Source of the DNA: Sutcliffiella horikoshii
Lineage (GTDB): Bacteria; Bacillota; Bacilli; Bacillales; Bacillaceae_I
Assembly (NCBI RefSeq): GCF_019931755.1
Contig: NZ_CP082918.1
Location: forward strand, 104,001-168,000
DNA: 64,000 nucleotides
Direction of reading: 5' to 3'
In this document: positions 47,546-57,182 of the stretch, in pieces
How the letters are laid out: every line of letters begins with the position of its first letter
Position numbering within the stretch: position 1 is the stretch's first letter
Program-made: the position numbers and the translations under genes
Notes under the pieces: generated by a model
The model's database searches: none
What the model was told of the DNA's origin: nothing
Seen by the model: the letters and a program-made list of their open reading frames with translations, nothing else

Positions 47546-48291
47546 TGATTATCTGTAAAACTCCTCGTGAACTTGAGATCATGAGAGAAGCAGGTAGAAT
47601 TGTCGCTCTTACACACCAAGAATTAAAAAAGCATATTGTACCTGGTGTAACAACGAAGCAATTGGATGATATTGCTGAGAAATTCATCCGCAAACATGAT
47701 GCAATTCCTTCGTTTAAGGGGTATAATGGTTTTCGCGGAAGCATCTGCGCTTCTGTCAATGAAGAACTTGTTCATGGTATTCCCGGCGATCGTGTACTGA
47801 AAGACGGAGATATCATTAGCATAGATATTGGTGCTAAGTATAATGGTTACCACGGTGACTCCGCTTGGACGTATGCTGTTGGTAACATATCCGATGAAAC
47901 AAAGCGATTACTTGAAGTCACGGAACAATCATTGTATGAAGGCATCAAGGAAGTAAAACCGGGCGCTCGTCTCTCTGATGTTTCCCATGCGATTCAAACG
48001 TATGCGGAAGCTCACGATTTTTCAATTGTGAGAGAGTATGTAGGGCATGGAATTGGTCAAGACTTACATGAAGACCCACAAATTCCTCATTATGGACCTC
48101 CTAACAAAGGTCCACGGTTAAAACCTGGTATGGTTCTTGCAATTGAACCAATGGTCAATGCAGGCACCCGCTACGTAAAAACGCTAGCAGATGACTGGAC
48201 TGTTGTTACTGTTGACGGTAAAATGTGTGCTCATTTTGAACATACGGTCGCTATTACAGAAACAGGCTACGAGATCTTAACAAAAGCCTAA
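47545..48291 (+). CDS. map: Methionine aminopeptidase, type I
   Basis: A 248-aa metalloenzyme removing the initiator methionine. The pita-bread fold shows the metal-ligand motifs [44 protein letters not shown] and the C-terminal [10 protein letters not shown]. No N-terminal zinc-finger extension. Coupled to adk by the TAATG overlap. Confidence 0.98.
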
Positions 48292-48304
48292 GAGGTGATA
48301 TTGC

Positions 48305-48619
48305 TTGATCGAATCTGATTCGACTTTGCAAGTAGGCCAAATTGTTTCGATTACTCAAGGCAGAGATGCCGGACAGTATGCCGTAATTATTAAAATTCTT
48401 GATGAGCGTTTTGTCGTCCTAGCGGATGGAGACAAGCGGAAGTTTGACCGCCCAAAGAAAAAGAACATTCATCATCTTGAATTTTTTGATTACGTGTCTC
48501 CAGAAGTTCAGAACAGTATGAAGGAAACAGGCCGTGTGACAAATGGAAAGCTGCGTTTCGCACTTGCCAAGTTTGTTAACGAGCTTGTTACTGATTTGAA
48601 GAAGGGAGAACTTAATTAA
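48305..48619 (+). CDS. ybzG: KOW-domain RNA-binding protein
   Basis: A 104-aa protein with a KOW motif ([20 protein letters not shown], about 8-27), resembling the L14e-like proteins found between map and infA in Bacillus. TTG start 48305 after AGAGGTGA. Its last base is the first base of the infA ATG. Ribosome or RNA association is inferred from the domain and operon; the exact role is not known. Confidence 0.88.
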   Translation: MIESDSTLQVGQIVSITQGRDAGQYAVIIKILDERFVVLADGDKRKFDRPKKKNIHHLEFFDYVSPEVQNSMKETGRVTNGKLRFALAKFVNELVTDLKKGELN

Positions 48620-48837
48620 TGGCGAAAGACGATGTAATTGAAGTAGAAGGTACGGTCATTGAGACTTTACCAAATGCTATGTTTAAAGTAGAATTGGAAA
48701 ATGGTCATACTGTGTTGGCTCATGTATCTGGGAAAATACGTATGCACTTTATTCGAATCCTACCAGGAGATAAAGTAACGGTGGAGCTTTCTCCATACGA
48801 TTTAACACGCGGTAGAATTACGTATCGTTTTAAATAA
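48619..48837 (+). CDS. infA: Translation initiation factor IF-1
   Basis: A 72-aa OB-fold factor that blocks the A site during initiation. [20 protein letters not shown] and [20 protein letters not shown] are diagnostic. Start overlaps the ybzG stop. Confidence 0.98.
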   Translation: MAKDDVIEVEGTVIETLPNAMFKVELENGHTVLAHVSGKIRMHFIRILPGDKVTVELSPYDLTRGRITYRFK

Positions 48838-48872
48838 ACCTATTTTAGCACTCCGTACTATCAGGGAGGTAA

Positions 48873-48992
<120 letters not shown>

Positions 48993-49012
48993 CTTGAGGG
49001 AGGTGCGCATAT

Positions 49013-49378
49013 ATGGCACGTATTGCTGGTGTTGATGTTCCTCGCGACAAGCGCGTTGTAATTTCATTAACATATGTTTTCGGTATCGGTCGTTCTACAG
49101 CTGAGAAAGTATTAGCTGAAGCAGGTGTTTCTGAAGACACTCGCGTTCGCGACTTAACGGAAGAAGAATTAGGAAAAATTCGTGATGTTGTAGATAAAAT
49201 TAAAGTTGAGGGTGATCTTCGTCGTGAAGTATCTCTTAACATTAAACGTCTAATCGAGATCGGTTGCTACCGTGGTCTTCGTCACCGTCGTGGTTTACCG
49301 GTTCGCGGTCAAAACACTAAAAACAATGCTCGTACACGTAAAGGACCTCGTCGTACTGTAGCAAACAAAAAGAAATAA
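49013..49378 (+). CDS. rpsM: Ribosomal protein S13
   Basis: A 121-aa 30S head protein forming subunit bridges and touching P-site t[22 protein letters not shown], the HhH-like segment and the basic tail [20 protein letters not shown] are diagnostic. Start after GGGAGGTG. Confidence 0.98.
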   Translation: MARIAGVDVPRDKRVVISLTYVFGIGRSTAEKVLAEAGVSEDTRVRDLTEEELGKIRDVVDKIKVEGDLRREVSLNIKRLIEIGCYRGLRHRRGLPVRGQNTKNNARTRKGPRRTVANKKK

Positions 49379-49392
49379 TTTTAAGTAAGTAA

Positions 49393-49797
<405 letters not shown>

Positions 49798-49914
49798 TTT
49801 GTCTGTATAGATTTTGTATACATGTCAATAATGGCTGATGATACAGTTTAAAAATATACAGAGATAATTAAATGTTGTTGTTGTGCACAATCGGGACATA
49901 CCTATGGGGAATTT

Positions 49915-49939
49915 CGGTAAGACATTCTATGTCTTTCCG
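49915..49939 (+). promoter_or_regulatory. Hairpin in the rpsK-rpoA intergenic leader
   Basis: CGGTAAGACAT (49915-49925) / ATGTCTTTCCG (49929-49939) makes an 11-bp stem with one T-T mismatch and a 3-nt loop. No T-run follows. It lies about 20 nt before the rpoA ribosome binding site, in an otherwise unusually long gap for this operon. Confidence 0.6.
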
Positions 49940-49969
49940 GGGTTTCGACGTTTTGAAGGAGGGTTATGA

Positions 49970-50914
49970 ATGTTAGAAATCGAAAAACCAAAAATCGAAA
50001 CGGTTGAAATCAGCGATGACGCCAACTATGGTAAATTCGTCGTCGAGCCACTTGAGCGTGGATATGGAACAACTTTGGGTAACTCCTTACGTCGTATTCT
50101 TTTATCCTCACTTCCTGGTGCCGCTGTAACATCTATCCAAATAGATGGTGTACTGCATGAGTTCTCAACAATTGAAGGCGTCGTTGAAGATGTTACAACA
50201 GTTATTTTGAACGTTAAGAAGCTAGCATTAAAAATCTATTCAGATGATGAGAAGACGTTAGAGATTGATGTACAAGGTGAAGGTGCTGTAACAGCTGCTG
50301 ACATTACCCATGACAGCGATGTTGAAATCCTTAACCCTGATCTTCATATCGCTACGTTGGCGAAGGACGCTCACCTGCGTATCCGTTTCACTGCTAAGCG
50401 CGGTCGTGGATATGTACCAGCGGACAAAAACAAACGTGAAGACCAACCAATCGGTGTTATTCCGATTGATTCCATTTTCACTCCAGTTTCTCGCGTTTCT
50501 TATTATGTTGAAAATACACGTGTAGGCCAAGTCTCTAACTACGACAAGCTTACATTAGATGTATGGACAGATGGTAGTAACGGTCCACAAGAAGCAGTAG
50601 CACTTGGGGCAAAGATTTTAACTGAACACTTAAATATATTTGTAGGTCTGACAGATGAAGCGCAAAACGCTGAAATCATGGTAGAAAAAGAAGAAGATCA
50701 GAAAGAAAAAGTTCTTGAGATGACTATCGAAGAATTAGATCTATCTGTTCGTTCTTACAACTGCCTGAAGCGTGCTGGCATCAACACTGTTCAGGAACTT
50801 GCAAATAAGACAGAAGAAGATATGATGAAAGTTCGTAACTTAGGCCGTAAATCTTTAGAAGAAGTCAAGCACAAATTAGAAGAGCTTGGACTTGGCCTGC
50901 GTAAAGATGACTAG
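49970..50914 (+). CDS. rpoA: RNA polymerase alpha subunit
   Basis: A 314-aa assembly scaffold. The N-terminal dimerisation domain ([20 protein letters not shown]) is followed by a flexible linker (about 230-245) and the C-terminal domain with the 265-type determinant [20 protein letters not shown] and [15 protein letters not shown]. Start after GAAGGAGGG. Confidence 0.98.
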   Translation: MLEIEKPKIETVEISDDANYGKFVVEPLERGYGTTLGNSLRRILLSSLPGAAVTSIQIDGVLHEFSTIEGVVEDVTTVILNVKKLALKIYSDDEKTLEIDVQGEGAVTAADITHDSDVEILNPDLHIATLAKDAHLRIRFTAKRGRGYVPADKNKREDQPIGVIPIDSIFTPVSRVSYYVENTRVGQVSNYDKLTLDVWTDGSNGPQEAVALGAKILTEHLNIFVGLTDEAQNAEIMVEKEEDQKEKVLEMTIEELDLSVRSYNCLKRAGINTVQELANKTEEDMMKVRNLGRKSLEEVKHKLEELGLGLRKDD

Positions 50915-50989
50915 TTTTTAATTGGAAAACTAGGCATCTTTATGTGTTTGAACGTTTCATGACTTTCTACAGAAGGAGGGAACATCAAC

Positions 50990-51352
50990 ATGGGATACAG
51001 AAAATTAGGTCGTACTAGCGCACAGCGTAAAGCAATGTTACGTGACTTGACTACTGACTTGATCATCAGTGAGCGCATTGAAACTACAGAAGCACGTGCG
51101 AAAGAATTACGTTCTTTAGTAGAAAAAATGATTACTCTTGGTAAGCGTGGTGACTTACACGCTCGTCGTCAAGCAGCTTCTTACGTTCGTCATGAAGTAG
51201 CGAATGCAGAAACTGGTCAAGACGCAGTTCAAAAGTTATTCGCTGACATCGCTCCACGTTATGAAGAGCGTCAAGGTGGATACACTCGTATCATGAAACT
51301 TGGACCTCGTCGTGGAGACGGAGCTCCAATGGTTATCATTGAACTTGTATAA
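50990..51352 (+). CDS. rplQ: Ribosomal protein L17
   Basis: A 120-aa 50S exit-side protein. [20 protein letters not shown] is diagnostic and [19 protein letters not shown] ends it. Last gene of the S10-spc-alpha superoperon before the terminator at 51425. Confidence 0.98.
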   Translation: MGYRKLGRTSAQRKAMLRDLTTDLIISERIETTEARAKELRSLVEKMITLGKRGDLHARRQAASYVRHEVANAETGQDAVQKLFADIAPRYEERQGGYTRIMKLGPRRGDGAPMVIIELV

Positions 51353-51424
51353 TATATATATTAGATGATAGTGGGTTAAAGAGGAGGAAACGAATCTTTT
51401 AACTTACTATAGTCAGTCATAAAT

Positions 51425-51471
51425 AAGGGCGGACAGTTGTAATGACTGATCTAAGCCCTTTATTTTTTTGT
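51425..51471 (+). terminator. Terminator of the S10-spc-alpha superoperon
   Basis: Outer stem AAGGGC (51425-51430) / GCCCTT (51455-51460) with an inner CAGT/ACTG pairing, followed by TATTTTTTT. Confidence 0.85.
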
Positions 51472-51488
51472 CCTTTTATTATTACACC

Positions 51489-51619
51489 GCTGGTGATTTC
51501 CGCAAAAGGCTTCGCTTTCCGCGGGGCGACCTTGAGCCTCCTCGGGCTGCGCCCTGCGGGGTCTCAACATTGTCGCTACTCCCCTGCAGGAGTCTACGCC
51601 TTTTGCACCAATCACCAGC
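51489..51619 (-). repeat. Long-hairpin intergenic repeat, subtype B, copy 2 (inverted)
   Basis: The reverse complement closely matches the element at 12261-12388: ends GCTGGTGATT / AATCACCAGC, GGCGTAGACTCC, TTGAGACCCCG and CGGAAAGCGAAGCC. The core here reads GCAGGGCGCAGCCCGAGG in place of GCAACGAAGTGAGG, so the hairpin apex has diverged. It lies 18 bp after the superoperon terminator. Confidence 0.88.
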
Positions 51620-51700
51620 TACAGATTTCATTGAATATAGGTTTAGAGATTCCTAAGAATGGGAGTTTATTGCATCAACTGTCTATGTATTAAAACCAGT

Positions 51701-51840
51701 AACCCCCTGTTGCTTGAAGTGCAAGGTGTGAGACTCCTGCGGGGGATAACGGTTGGTTGAGACCCCGCAACGAAGTGAGGAGGCTCAAGCATCGTCCCGC
51801 GGAAAGCGAACACCTGGAACGCAAAGCAACAAGGGCGGTT
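51701..51840 (+). repeat. Long-hairpin intergenic repeat, subtype A, copy 2
   Basis: Matches the element at 11590-11725 (GTGCAAGGTGTGA.ACTCC, TTGAGACCCCGCAACGAAGT, GGAAAGCGAACACCTGGAAC). The ends AACCCCCTGTTGCTT / AAGCAACAAGGGCGGTT are complementary. About 80 bp from the inverted subtype B copy. The gap 51841-51941 to ecfA1 is AT-rich; no convincing promoter is seen in it. Confidence 0.88.
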
Positions 51841-51958
51841 AACCAAACCATTGCTTTTGTACTGTAGAAGCAGGGACTGTACTTATTTTCTTTTTTTGAA
51901 GGTTAAGTCTATAGTAGAGAGAGTTAGTTAAGCGGAGAAGAGAGGAGTTGTGTTTTCG

Positions 51959-52792
51959 ATGGCCATCTTAGAAGTGAAGGACTTGTCCTTCCGCTACGCA
52001 AACCAAGAAGAAGATACGTTAAAGAATATTAGTCTAAAAGTGGAACAAGGAGAATGGACAGCGATTGTTGGCCATAACGGCTCCGGCAAGTCCACATTGG
52101 CTAGAATCTTGAACGGCTTGCAGCTCCCGACAGATGGATCTGTAACAGTTCAAGGAACAGAGTTAACAGAGGAGACTATATGGGATATTAGAAGGCAAGT
52201 AGGAATGGTCTTTCAAAACCCTGATAATCAATTTGTAGGTTCGACGGTAGAGGACGATGTTGCGTTTGGTTTAGAAAATATTGGCGTCCCCCGTGAAGAG
52301 ATGATATCCCGCGTGGCAGAGGGGATTGAAAAAGTTGGGATGGAATCTTTTTTAACCCAAGAGCCACATCAGCTTTCTGGAGGCCAGAAACAGCGTGTGG
52401 CCATTGCTGGCTTAATTGCGCTTCGACCATCCATCATCATCTTGGATGAAGCTACAAGTATGCTCGATCCTATTGGACGGAAGGAAGTAATTGACACCAT
52501 AGAAGAGCTTAGACAACAGGTGGGAGTAACGGTAATATCCATTACGCATGACCTGGAAGAGGCAGCGAGAGCAGATCGGATTATTGTGTTGAACGGCGGA
52601 AAAGTATATGGCGAAGGAACCCCTGAGGAAGTTTTCCGAATGGGAGATAAGCTTGTGGAGATAGGTCTTGATTTGCCTTTTCCTATCATCTTGGCGAATA
52701 AACTGCAACAGTTGGGTGTGGAGTTTGAGGCAGATCCGACCAATAGGGAAAGGCTGATGGAAGAGTTATGCAAATTACAATCAAAGATTTAG
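51959..52792 (+). CDS. ecfA1: EcfA1, energy-coupling factor transporter ATPase
   Basis: A 277-aa ABC ATPase of group II ECF transporters for vitamin and cobalt/nickel-type substrates; it powers many S components. Walker A GHNGSGKST at 38-46, Q-loop FQNPDNQ, signature LSGGQKQR, Walker B IIILDEATSMLD. ATG 51959 (MAILEVKDLSF) lies 11 nt after GAGGAG; GTG 51950 is only 2 nt from it. Overlaps ecfA2 by 25 nt. Confidence 0.96.
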   Translation: MAILEVKDLSFRYANQEEDTLKNISLKVEQGEWTAIVGHNGSGKSTLARILNGLQLPTDGSVTVQGTELTEETIWDIRRQVGMVFQNPDNQFVGSTVEDDVAFGLENIGVPREEMISRVAEGIEKVGMESFLTQEPHQLSGGQKQRVAIAGLIALRPSIIILDEATSMLDPIGRKEVIDTIEELRQQVGVTVISITHDLEEAARADRIIVLNGGKVYGEGTPEEVFRMGDKLVEIGLDLPFPIILANKLQQLGVEFEADPTNRERLMEELCKLQSKI

Positions 52793-53637
52793 AGCATCGC
52801 TATCAGCTGAATACTCCTTTTGAAAGGGTTGCCCTTTTTGATGTGGACATGATGATTCCTGAGAACTCCTACACCGCCATTATCGGTCATACAGGATCCG
52901 GCAAGTCTACATTGCTGCAACATCTTAATGGACTGTTACGACCTACAAACGGCACCATTCAAGTTGGAGATATCACTTTGCATGCTAATAAGAAGGAAAA
53001 GAACATCAAGGCCCTTCGCAAAAAAGTAGGGATTGTCTTTCAATTTCCTGAGCATCAGTTGTTTGACGAAACCGTGGAGAAGGATGTTTGTTTTGGACCG
53101 CTTAATTTCGGTGTTCCGGAAGAGGAAGCAAAAAGGCGGGCAAGAGAGGCACTTAAGCTTGTTGGTCTGCCTGATAGATATCTGGAGTCTTCCCCGTTTG
53201 ATTTAAGTGGGGGCCAGATGCGCCGGGTGGCGATAGCTGGGGTGCTTGCGATGCAGCCGGAGGTCCTTGTATTGGACGAACCGACAGCAGGGCTAGATCC
53301 ACGAGGTCGTAAAGAAATCATGGATCTCTTTTATAAACTGCATAAAGAGCAGAACCTTACCACCATCCTAGTCACCCACAGTATGGAGGATGCGGCGAAG
53401 TATGCGGATTCCATTATGGTAATGAACAAAGGGACAGTTGGGTTAAAAGGGACACCTAGAGAAATTTTCAGCCAGGCAGAGGAAATTAAGAAGCTTGGAT
53501 TGGACGTTCCGGAGACGGTTCTGTTTATGAAAGAGCTGGGGGCCCGATTGGATTTAGAGTTCAATGAAGTGTGTCTGACTGTTGAAGAAGTGGCAGAAGC
53601 GATTGCCTCCCGCTTGAAAAGGGGCGGTGAGGGATGA
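52768..53637 (+). CDS. ecfA2: EcfA2, energy-coupling factor transporter ATPase
   Basis: A 289-aa partner ATPase forming a heterodimer with EcfA1. Walker A GHTGSGKST at 40-48, Q-loop FQFPEHQLF, signature LSGGQMRR, Walker B VLVLDEPTAGLD. The start lies inside ecfA1 and the stop overlaps the ecfT start by 4 nt, so the three subunits should be made in balance. Confidence 0.96.
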   Translation: MQITIKDLEHRYQLNTPFERVALFDVDMMIPENSYTAIIGHTGSGKSTLLQHLNGLLRPTNGTIQVGDITLHANKKEKNIKALRKKVGIVFQFPEHQLFDETVEKDVCFGPLNFGVPEEEAKRRAREALKLVGLPDRYLESSPFDLSGGQMRRVAIAGVLAMQPEVLVLDEPTAGLDPRGRKEIMDLFYKLHKEQNLTTILVTHSMEDAAKYADSIMVMNKGTVGLKGTPREIFSQAEEIKKLGLDVPETVLFMKELGARLDLEFNEVCLTVEEVAEAIASRLKRGGEG

Positions 53638-54431
53638 TGAATAATTTAATAATCGGTCGGTATGTGCCGGGAACCTCTCTTATTCACCGGATGGACCCGA
53701 GGGCAAAACTGCTGCTTGTATTTATTTTCGTCCTGGTTGTGTTTCTTGCCAATAATATTTGGGGATACGCGATGCTTGGTGCCTTTACGTTGACGGTCGT
53801 GTTGCTTACCAGAATTCCGGTACCCTTTATATTAAAAGGGCTCAAACCGATTATCTGGATCATTATTTTTACCATGCTTTTTCATGTTTTTTTGACGAAA
53901 GAAGGAACGCTGCTTTTTGAAGTAGGCTTTATTCAGGTGTACGAAGAAGGCATCATACAAGCTATTTTTATATCCTTACGCTTTTTATTCTTGATCACGA
54001 TTACCACCATCCTTACCTTGACCACTACACCAATTGAGGTGACAGATGGGATGGAGACGTTATTTGGTCCGTTTAAAAAGGTCGGCGTTCCTGTCCACGA
54101 ACTTGCGCTAATGATGTCAATTTCCTTGCGATTCATCCCGACATTGATGCAGGAAACAGACAAGATTATGAAGGCGCAGAGTGCACGGGGAGCAGACTTT
54201 ACTGTAGGGCCTCTGAAGGAGCGTGTAAAGGCTTTGATCCCTTTGCTTGTCCCATTGTTTATCAGTGCGTTTAAACGCGCAGAGGAGCTTGCTACGGCGA
54301 TGGAGGCACGAGGGTATAAAGGCGGCGAAGGGAGAACGAAATTTCGTCTGCTAGAATGGCAGTTGAAAGATACCTTATTGATGGTGACCCTGGCTGTCCT
54401 TACGTTTATCTTAGTTCTTATCCGAACATAA
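53634..54431 (+). CDS. ecfT: EcfT, energy-coupling factor transmembrane subunit
   Basis: A 265-aa membrane scaffold linking the ATPases to S components. About five hydrophobic segments lie in residues 25-250. The two coupling motifs with Ala-Arg-Gly are visible as QSARGADF (about 182-189) and MEARGYKGG (about 223-231). No S-component gene is adjacent, as normal for a shared group II module. Confidence 0.95.
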   Translation: MMNNLIIGRYVPGTSLIHRMDPRAKLLLVFIFVLVVFLANNIWGYAMLGAFTLTVVLLTRIPVPFILKGLKPIIWIIIFTMLFHVFLTKEGTLLFEVGFIQVYEEGIIQAIFISLRFLFLITITTILTLTTTPIEVTDGMETLFGPFKKVGVPVHELALMMSISLRFIPTLMQETDKIMKAQSARGADFTVGPLKERVKALIPLLVPLFISAFKRAEELATAMEARGYKGGEGRTKFRLLEWQLKDTLLMVTLAVLTFILVLIRT

Positions 54432-54442
54432 TGGAGTTAGAT

Positions 54443-55192
54443 ATGATGAATAGATTAAAATGTATCCTAACCTATGACGGCGCCCAGTTTGAAGGCTATC
54501 AGATTCAGAAGGAGAAGCGTACGGTACAACTGGAGGTCCAGAAGGCCTTGTCCCGAATTCATAAGGGGACGGAGATAAAGGTTTCTGCTTCTGGCCGCAC
54601 GGATGCAGGTGTTCATGCCGTTGGTCAAGTACTACACTTTGATTCTCCTTTAACTATTCCTGATGCTGCCTGGCAGAAGGCGCTGAATGCCCATTTGCCC
54701 AAAGATATTTGGGTGAAGAGGGTGGAGTCTGTCTCAGGGGACTTCCATGCTCGTTTTGATGTGGTGAAAAAGGAATACCGTTACAAGGTGAGCCTGGCAA
54801 AGGACTTTAATGTATTTGATCGGGATCAGGTGTTTCACTACCCTTACCCGCTGGATTTAGAAGCTGTTAAGGAGGCGTGTGGGCATTTTATTGGCGAACA
54901 CGACTTCACGAGTTTCTGTTCTGCAAAAACAGAAGTGGAGGACAAGGTGAGGACCATCTACTCACTTGATGTGGAGTTGCAAGGCGAGGACCTTGAGTTC
55001 CGTATTGTCGGCAACGGCTTTTTATACAATATGGTCCGTATCATTGTTGGTACTTTACTAGAAATTGGACAGGGTAAAAAATTACCAAGAGATATTTTTT
55101 CGATCTTGGGAGCAAGAGATCGGGGGGCGGCAGGAAAAACGGCACCAGCACACGGTTTATACTTATGGAACGTGGTTTATGATGACAACTAA
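54443..55192 (+). CDS. truA: TruA, tRNA pseudouridine(38-40) synthase
   Basis: A 249-aa enzyme modifying the anticodon arm. Catalytic Asp54 is in SGRTDAGVHA, with KKEYRYKV and NGFLYNMVRIIVGTL downstream. I choose ATG 54443 because GGAG at 54433-54436 is 6 nt upstream; ATG 54431 overlaps the ecfT stop and precedes it, and an earlier frame lies within ecfT. Confidence 0.95.
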   Translation: MMNRLKCILTYDGAQFEGYQIQKEKRTVQLEVQKALSRIHKGTEIKVSASGRTDAGVHAVGQVLHFDSPLTIPDAAWQKALNAHLPKDIWVKRVESVSGDFHARFDVVKKEYRYKVSLAKDFNVFDRDQVFHYPYPLDLEAVKEACGHFIGEHDFTSFCSAKTEVEDKVRTIYSLDVELQGEDLEFRIVGNGFLYNMVRIIVGTLLEIGQGKKLPRDIFSILGARDRGAAGKTAPAHGLYLWNVVYDDN

Positions 55193-55210
55193 TCCTGGTG
55201 TAACATCTTC

Positions 55211-55239
55211 TTGACAATCTCGCAAAAAAGAGATAAGAT
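55211..55239 (+). promoter_or_regulatory. SigA promoter of rplM-rpsI
   Basis: TTGACA (55211-55216), 17-bp spacer, TAAGAT (55234-55239). Gives a leader of about 110 nt. Confidence 0.83.
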
Positions 55240-55245
55240 ATCACA

Positions 55246-55300
55246 TGGTATGTATTTTAACCCCACGATCAAGCCCCGGAAGAGTTTCATCGTGATGAAT
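55246..55300 (+). ncRNA. L13 leader (ribosomal protein autoregulatory RNA)
   Basis: The segment TATTTTAACCCCACGATCAA followed by GCCCCGGAAGAG fits my memory of the Bacillus L13 leader. CACGAT (55264-55269) pairs with ATCGTG (55289-55294). Lies between the promoter and rplM; presumed target of L13 feedback. Confidence 0.75.
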
Positions 55301-55356
55301 AAAATATATTAAGAAATGAAAAATAAAAGCTTTATTTTTTTTAGGAGGGAAATTTA

Positions 55357-55794
55357 ATGCGTACAACGTTTATGGCGAAAGCTAGCGAAATTAATCGTAA
55401 ATGGTACGTGGTTGACGCTGAAGGTCAAACTTTAGGTCGTCTTGCAAGTGAAGTTGCATCCATTTTACGTGGTAAACATAAACCAACTTTTACTCCAAAC
55501 GTAGACACTGGAGATCATGTTATCATTATCAATGCAGAAAAAATCCACTTAACAGGTAACAAGTTGAACGGTAAGATCTACTACCGTCACACAATGCACC
55601 CAGGTGGACTTAAACAAAGAACGGCTTTGGAAATGCGTACTAACTATCCTACAAAGATGTTAGAACTAGCAATCAAAGGCATGCTTCCAAAAGGAAGTCT
55701 TGGCCGTCAGCAAGCTAAAAAATTGAATGTGTATGCTGGAAGCGAGCATCCACACCAAGCACAACAACCTGAAGTTTACGAACTTCGCGGTTAA
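55357..55794 (+). CDS. rplM: Ribosomal protein L13
   Basis: A 145-aa early-assembly 50S protein. [20 protein letters not shown] and [18 protein letters not shown] are diagnostic. Start after AGGAGGG. Followed 20 nt later by rpsI. Confidence 0.98.
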   Translation: MRTTFMAKASEINRKWYVVDAEGQTLGRLASEVASILRGKHKPTFTPNVDTGDHVIIINAEKIHLTGNKLNGKIYYRHTMHPGGLKQRTALEMRTNYPTKMLELAIKGMLPKGSLGRQQAKKLNVYAGSEHPHQAQQPEVYELRG

Positions 55795-55814
55795 TTAATA
55801 AGGAGGGTATAACT

Positions 55815-56207
55815 TTGGCACAAGTACAATACTACGGCACAGGTCGTCGTAAAAGCTCCGTTGCACGTGTACGTCTAGTTCCTGGTAACGGACAAATCGT
55901 GATCAACGATCGTGATATCGAAAACTACATCCCATTCGAAGCTCTACGTAACGTTGTTAAACAACCATTGGCAGTTACTGAAACAGAAGGTAACTACGAT
56001 GTATTAGTAAACGTTGACGGTGGAGGATACACTGGTCAAGCTGGTGCGATCCGTCACGGAATCGCTCGTGCATTATTGCAAGCTGATCCTGAGTTCCGTG
56101 CTACTTTAAAGCGTGCAGGGTTCCTAACTCGTGACGCGCGTATGAAAGAGCGTAAAAAATACGGACTTAAGGGCGCTCGTCGTGCACCTCAGTTCTCAAA
56201 ACGTTAA
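55815..56207 (+). CDS. rpsI: Ribosomal protein S9
   Basis: A 130-aa 30S head protein whose C-terminal tail contacts P-site t[23 protein letters not shown] start and the tail [14 protein letters not shown] with the terminal Lys-Arg. TTG start 55815 behind AAGGAGGG. Confidence 0.98.
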   Translation: MAQVQYYGTGRRKSSVARVRLVPGNGQIVINDRDIENYIPFEALRNVVKQPLAVTETEGNYDVLVNVDGGGYTGQAGAIRHGIARALLQADPEFRATLKRAGFLTRDARMKERKKYGLKGARRAPQFSKR

Positions 56208-56223
56208 TCTTCGGATTCCAATA

Positions 56224-56262
56224 TGGAAAACCCCCGACCCTTTGTGGTTGGGGGTTTTTTGG
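56224..56262 (+). terminator. Terminator after rpsI
   Basis: A 13-bp stem AAAACCCCCGACC / GGTTGGGGGTTTT with loop CTTTGT is followed by T-run. Confidence 0.93.
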
Positions 56263-56280
56263 TGTTTTGGCGGAGTGTGT

Positions 56281-56470
56281 GTGGGTTGAATTTTATGCAA
56301 GAGAGGTCCTCATACGAGTGATGAAGACGTGAGTGGGTTGAATTTTGTGCAAGAGAGGTCCTCATGAGGCCGATGAAGACGTGTCTGGGTTAAATTTTGT
56401 GCAAGAGAGGTCTTCATGCGGCCGATGAAGACGTGTCTAAGGTATTTTCCGTGCAAGAGAGGTCTTTATA
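56281..56470 (+). repeat. 52-bp tandem array B (3 units plus partial fourth)
   Basis: Units start at 56281, 56333, 56385 and 56437, exactly 52 bp apart (GTGGGTTGAATTTTATGCAA and variants). Each of the first three holds GTCYTCAT-N7-ATGAAGAC; in unit 3 the 8-bp palindrome is perfect. The period and core match array A at 35808, while the remaining half of the unit differs. The fourth unit decays after GAGAGGTCTTTAT. Confidence 0.92.
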
Positions 56471-56685
56471 ATTCTCGTGCGCGGTGGATAAATTGTCCGA
56501 GAGGTTTATAGAGCGGGAATTCCATGCTGAAGCGGTCTGGGAAACTAAGCCTCACCAGAACCTTAGAGCCCCTCCATTCTACCTAAGCAGTATTTCACAC
56601 GCACTCCTGGAAATTAAGTAAAAATTAGGTAATTACAACCAAATACGACTGTTCTATATAGTGAATAAAATAGGCACTATGCAAC
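56471..56685. other. Gene-free spacer before the exported coiled-coil operon
   Basis: I see no coding signal, no further repeat unit and no clear structural RNA. GC content falls towards the promoter at 56686. Confidence 0.5.
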
Positions 56686-56714
56686 TTAACAAATTTTAGA
56701 ACTTGCTATATCAT
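56686..56714 (+). promoter_or_regulatory. SigA-type promoter of the exported coiled-coil operon
   Basis: TTAACA (56686-56691), 17-bp spacer, TATCAT (56709-56714). Predicted start near 56721, only about 15 nt before AGGAGG at 56736-56741, so the first gene must begin right there. Confidence 0.7.
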
Positions 56715-56750
56715 TAGTTCTTAATAAAGAAAAAAAGGAGGTAACTTGTC

Positions 56751-57167
56751 ATAAGAAATAAGTTAACGGTTCCAATTCTGATTCTGACCTGTTTTTTCTT
56801 CGCAGGCACTCACGTACAAGCAACTAGCTGGACTAACCTCAAAGACTGGATGGCAGATAATCTTAATGGGTATCTACATCATGAAAACTCCAACAACACC
56901 TTTTCAGAACAACTCCAAGAAATAGACAACTCCCAATACTCCTTAGAAATAGAAGAGTTCTTCAAGTCCACCACCACCTCAACAAAGAGCAAAATTAAAA
57001 ACCACCAAGCAGATTACATACAACAGCTCACACAAGCGCAATCACAATTAAAACAGAATACACTGGATAGTTATTACGATGAACGCCAATCGAAGCTGGA
57101 CGAAGAATTGACCCAGGAACTTGAGCAATATCTCGCAGAATTATTGGATGAAACTAATAAACCTTAA
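56751..57167 (+). CDS. Predicted exported coiled-coil protein 1 (unknown function; non-canonical start)
   Basis: I do not recognise this family. Reading back from ATG 56850, the frame stays open to an AGGAGG site (56736-56741) and encodes a classic signal peptide: RNKLTVPILILTCFFFAG, then VQA as a likely cleavage site. The codon at ideal spacing (9 nt) is ATA at 56751, where ATG would be expected. No in-frame ATG, GTG or TTG exists before 56850; two CTG codons (56778 and 56784) are weak alternatives. With ATA the product is 138 aa. The mature part begins TSWTNLKDWM, then is Gln/Glu/Ser/Thr-rich and helical with heptad-like spacing. If translation instead starts at ATG 56850, the protein is 105 aa and loses the export signal. 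First of three related genes. Confidence 0.65.
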   Translation: MRNKLTVPILILTCFFFAGTHVQATSWTNLKDWMADNLNGYLHHENSNNTFSEQLQEIDNSQYSLEIEEFFKSTTTSTKSKIKNHQADYIQQLTQAQSQLKQNTLDSYYDERQSKLDEELTQELEQYLAELLDETNKP

Positions 57168-57182
57168 GAGGAGAGATATAGG

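Noticed and set aside
51442..51693. Open frames across the superoperon terminator and repeat copy
   Set aside because: They run through the terminator and the inverted repeat element; the translation follows repeat sequence, not a protein.
56281..56470. CRISPR array
   Set aside because: Same reason as above: constant units, no variable spacers, decaying last copy.
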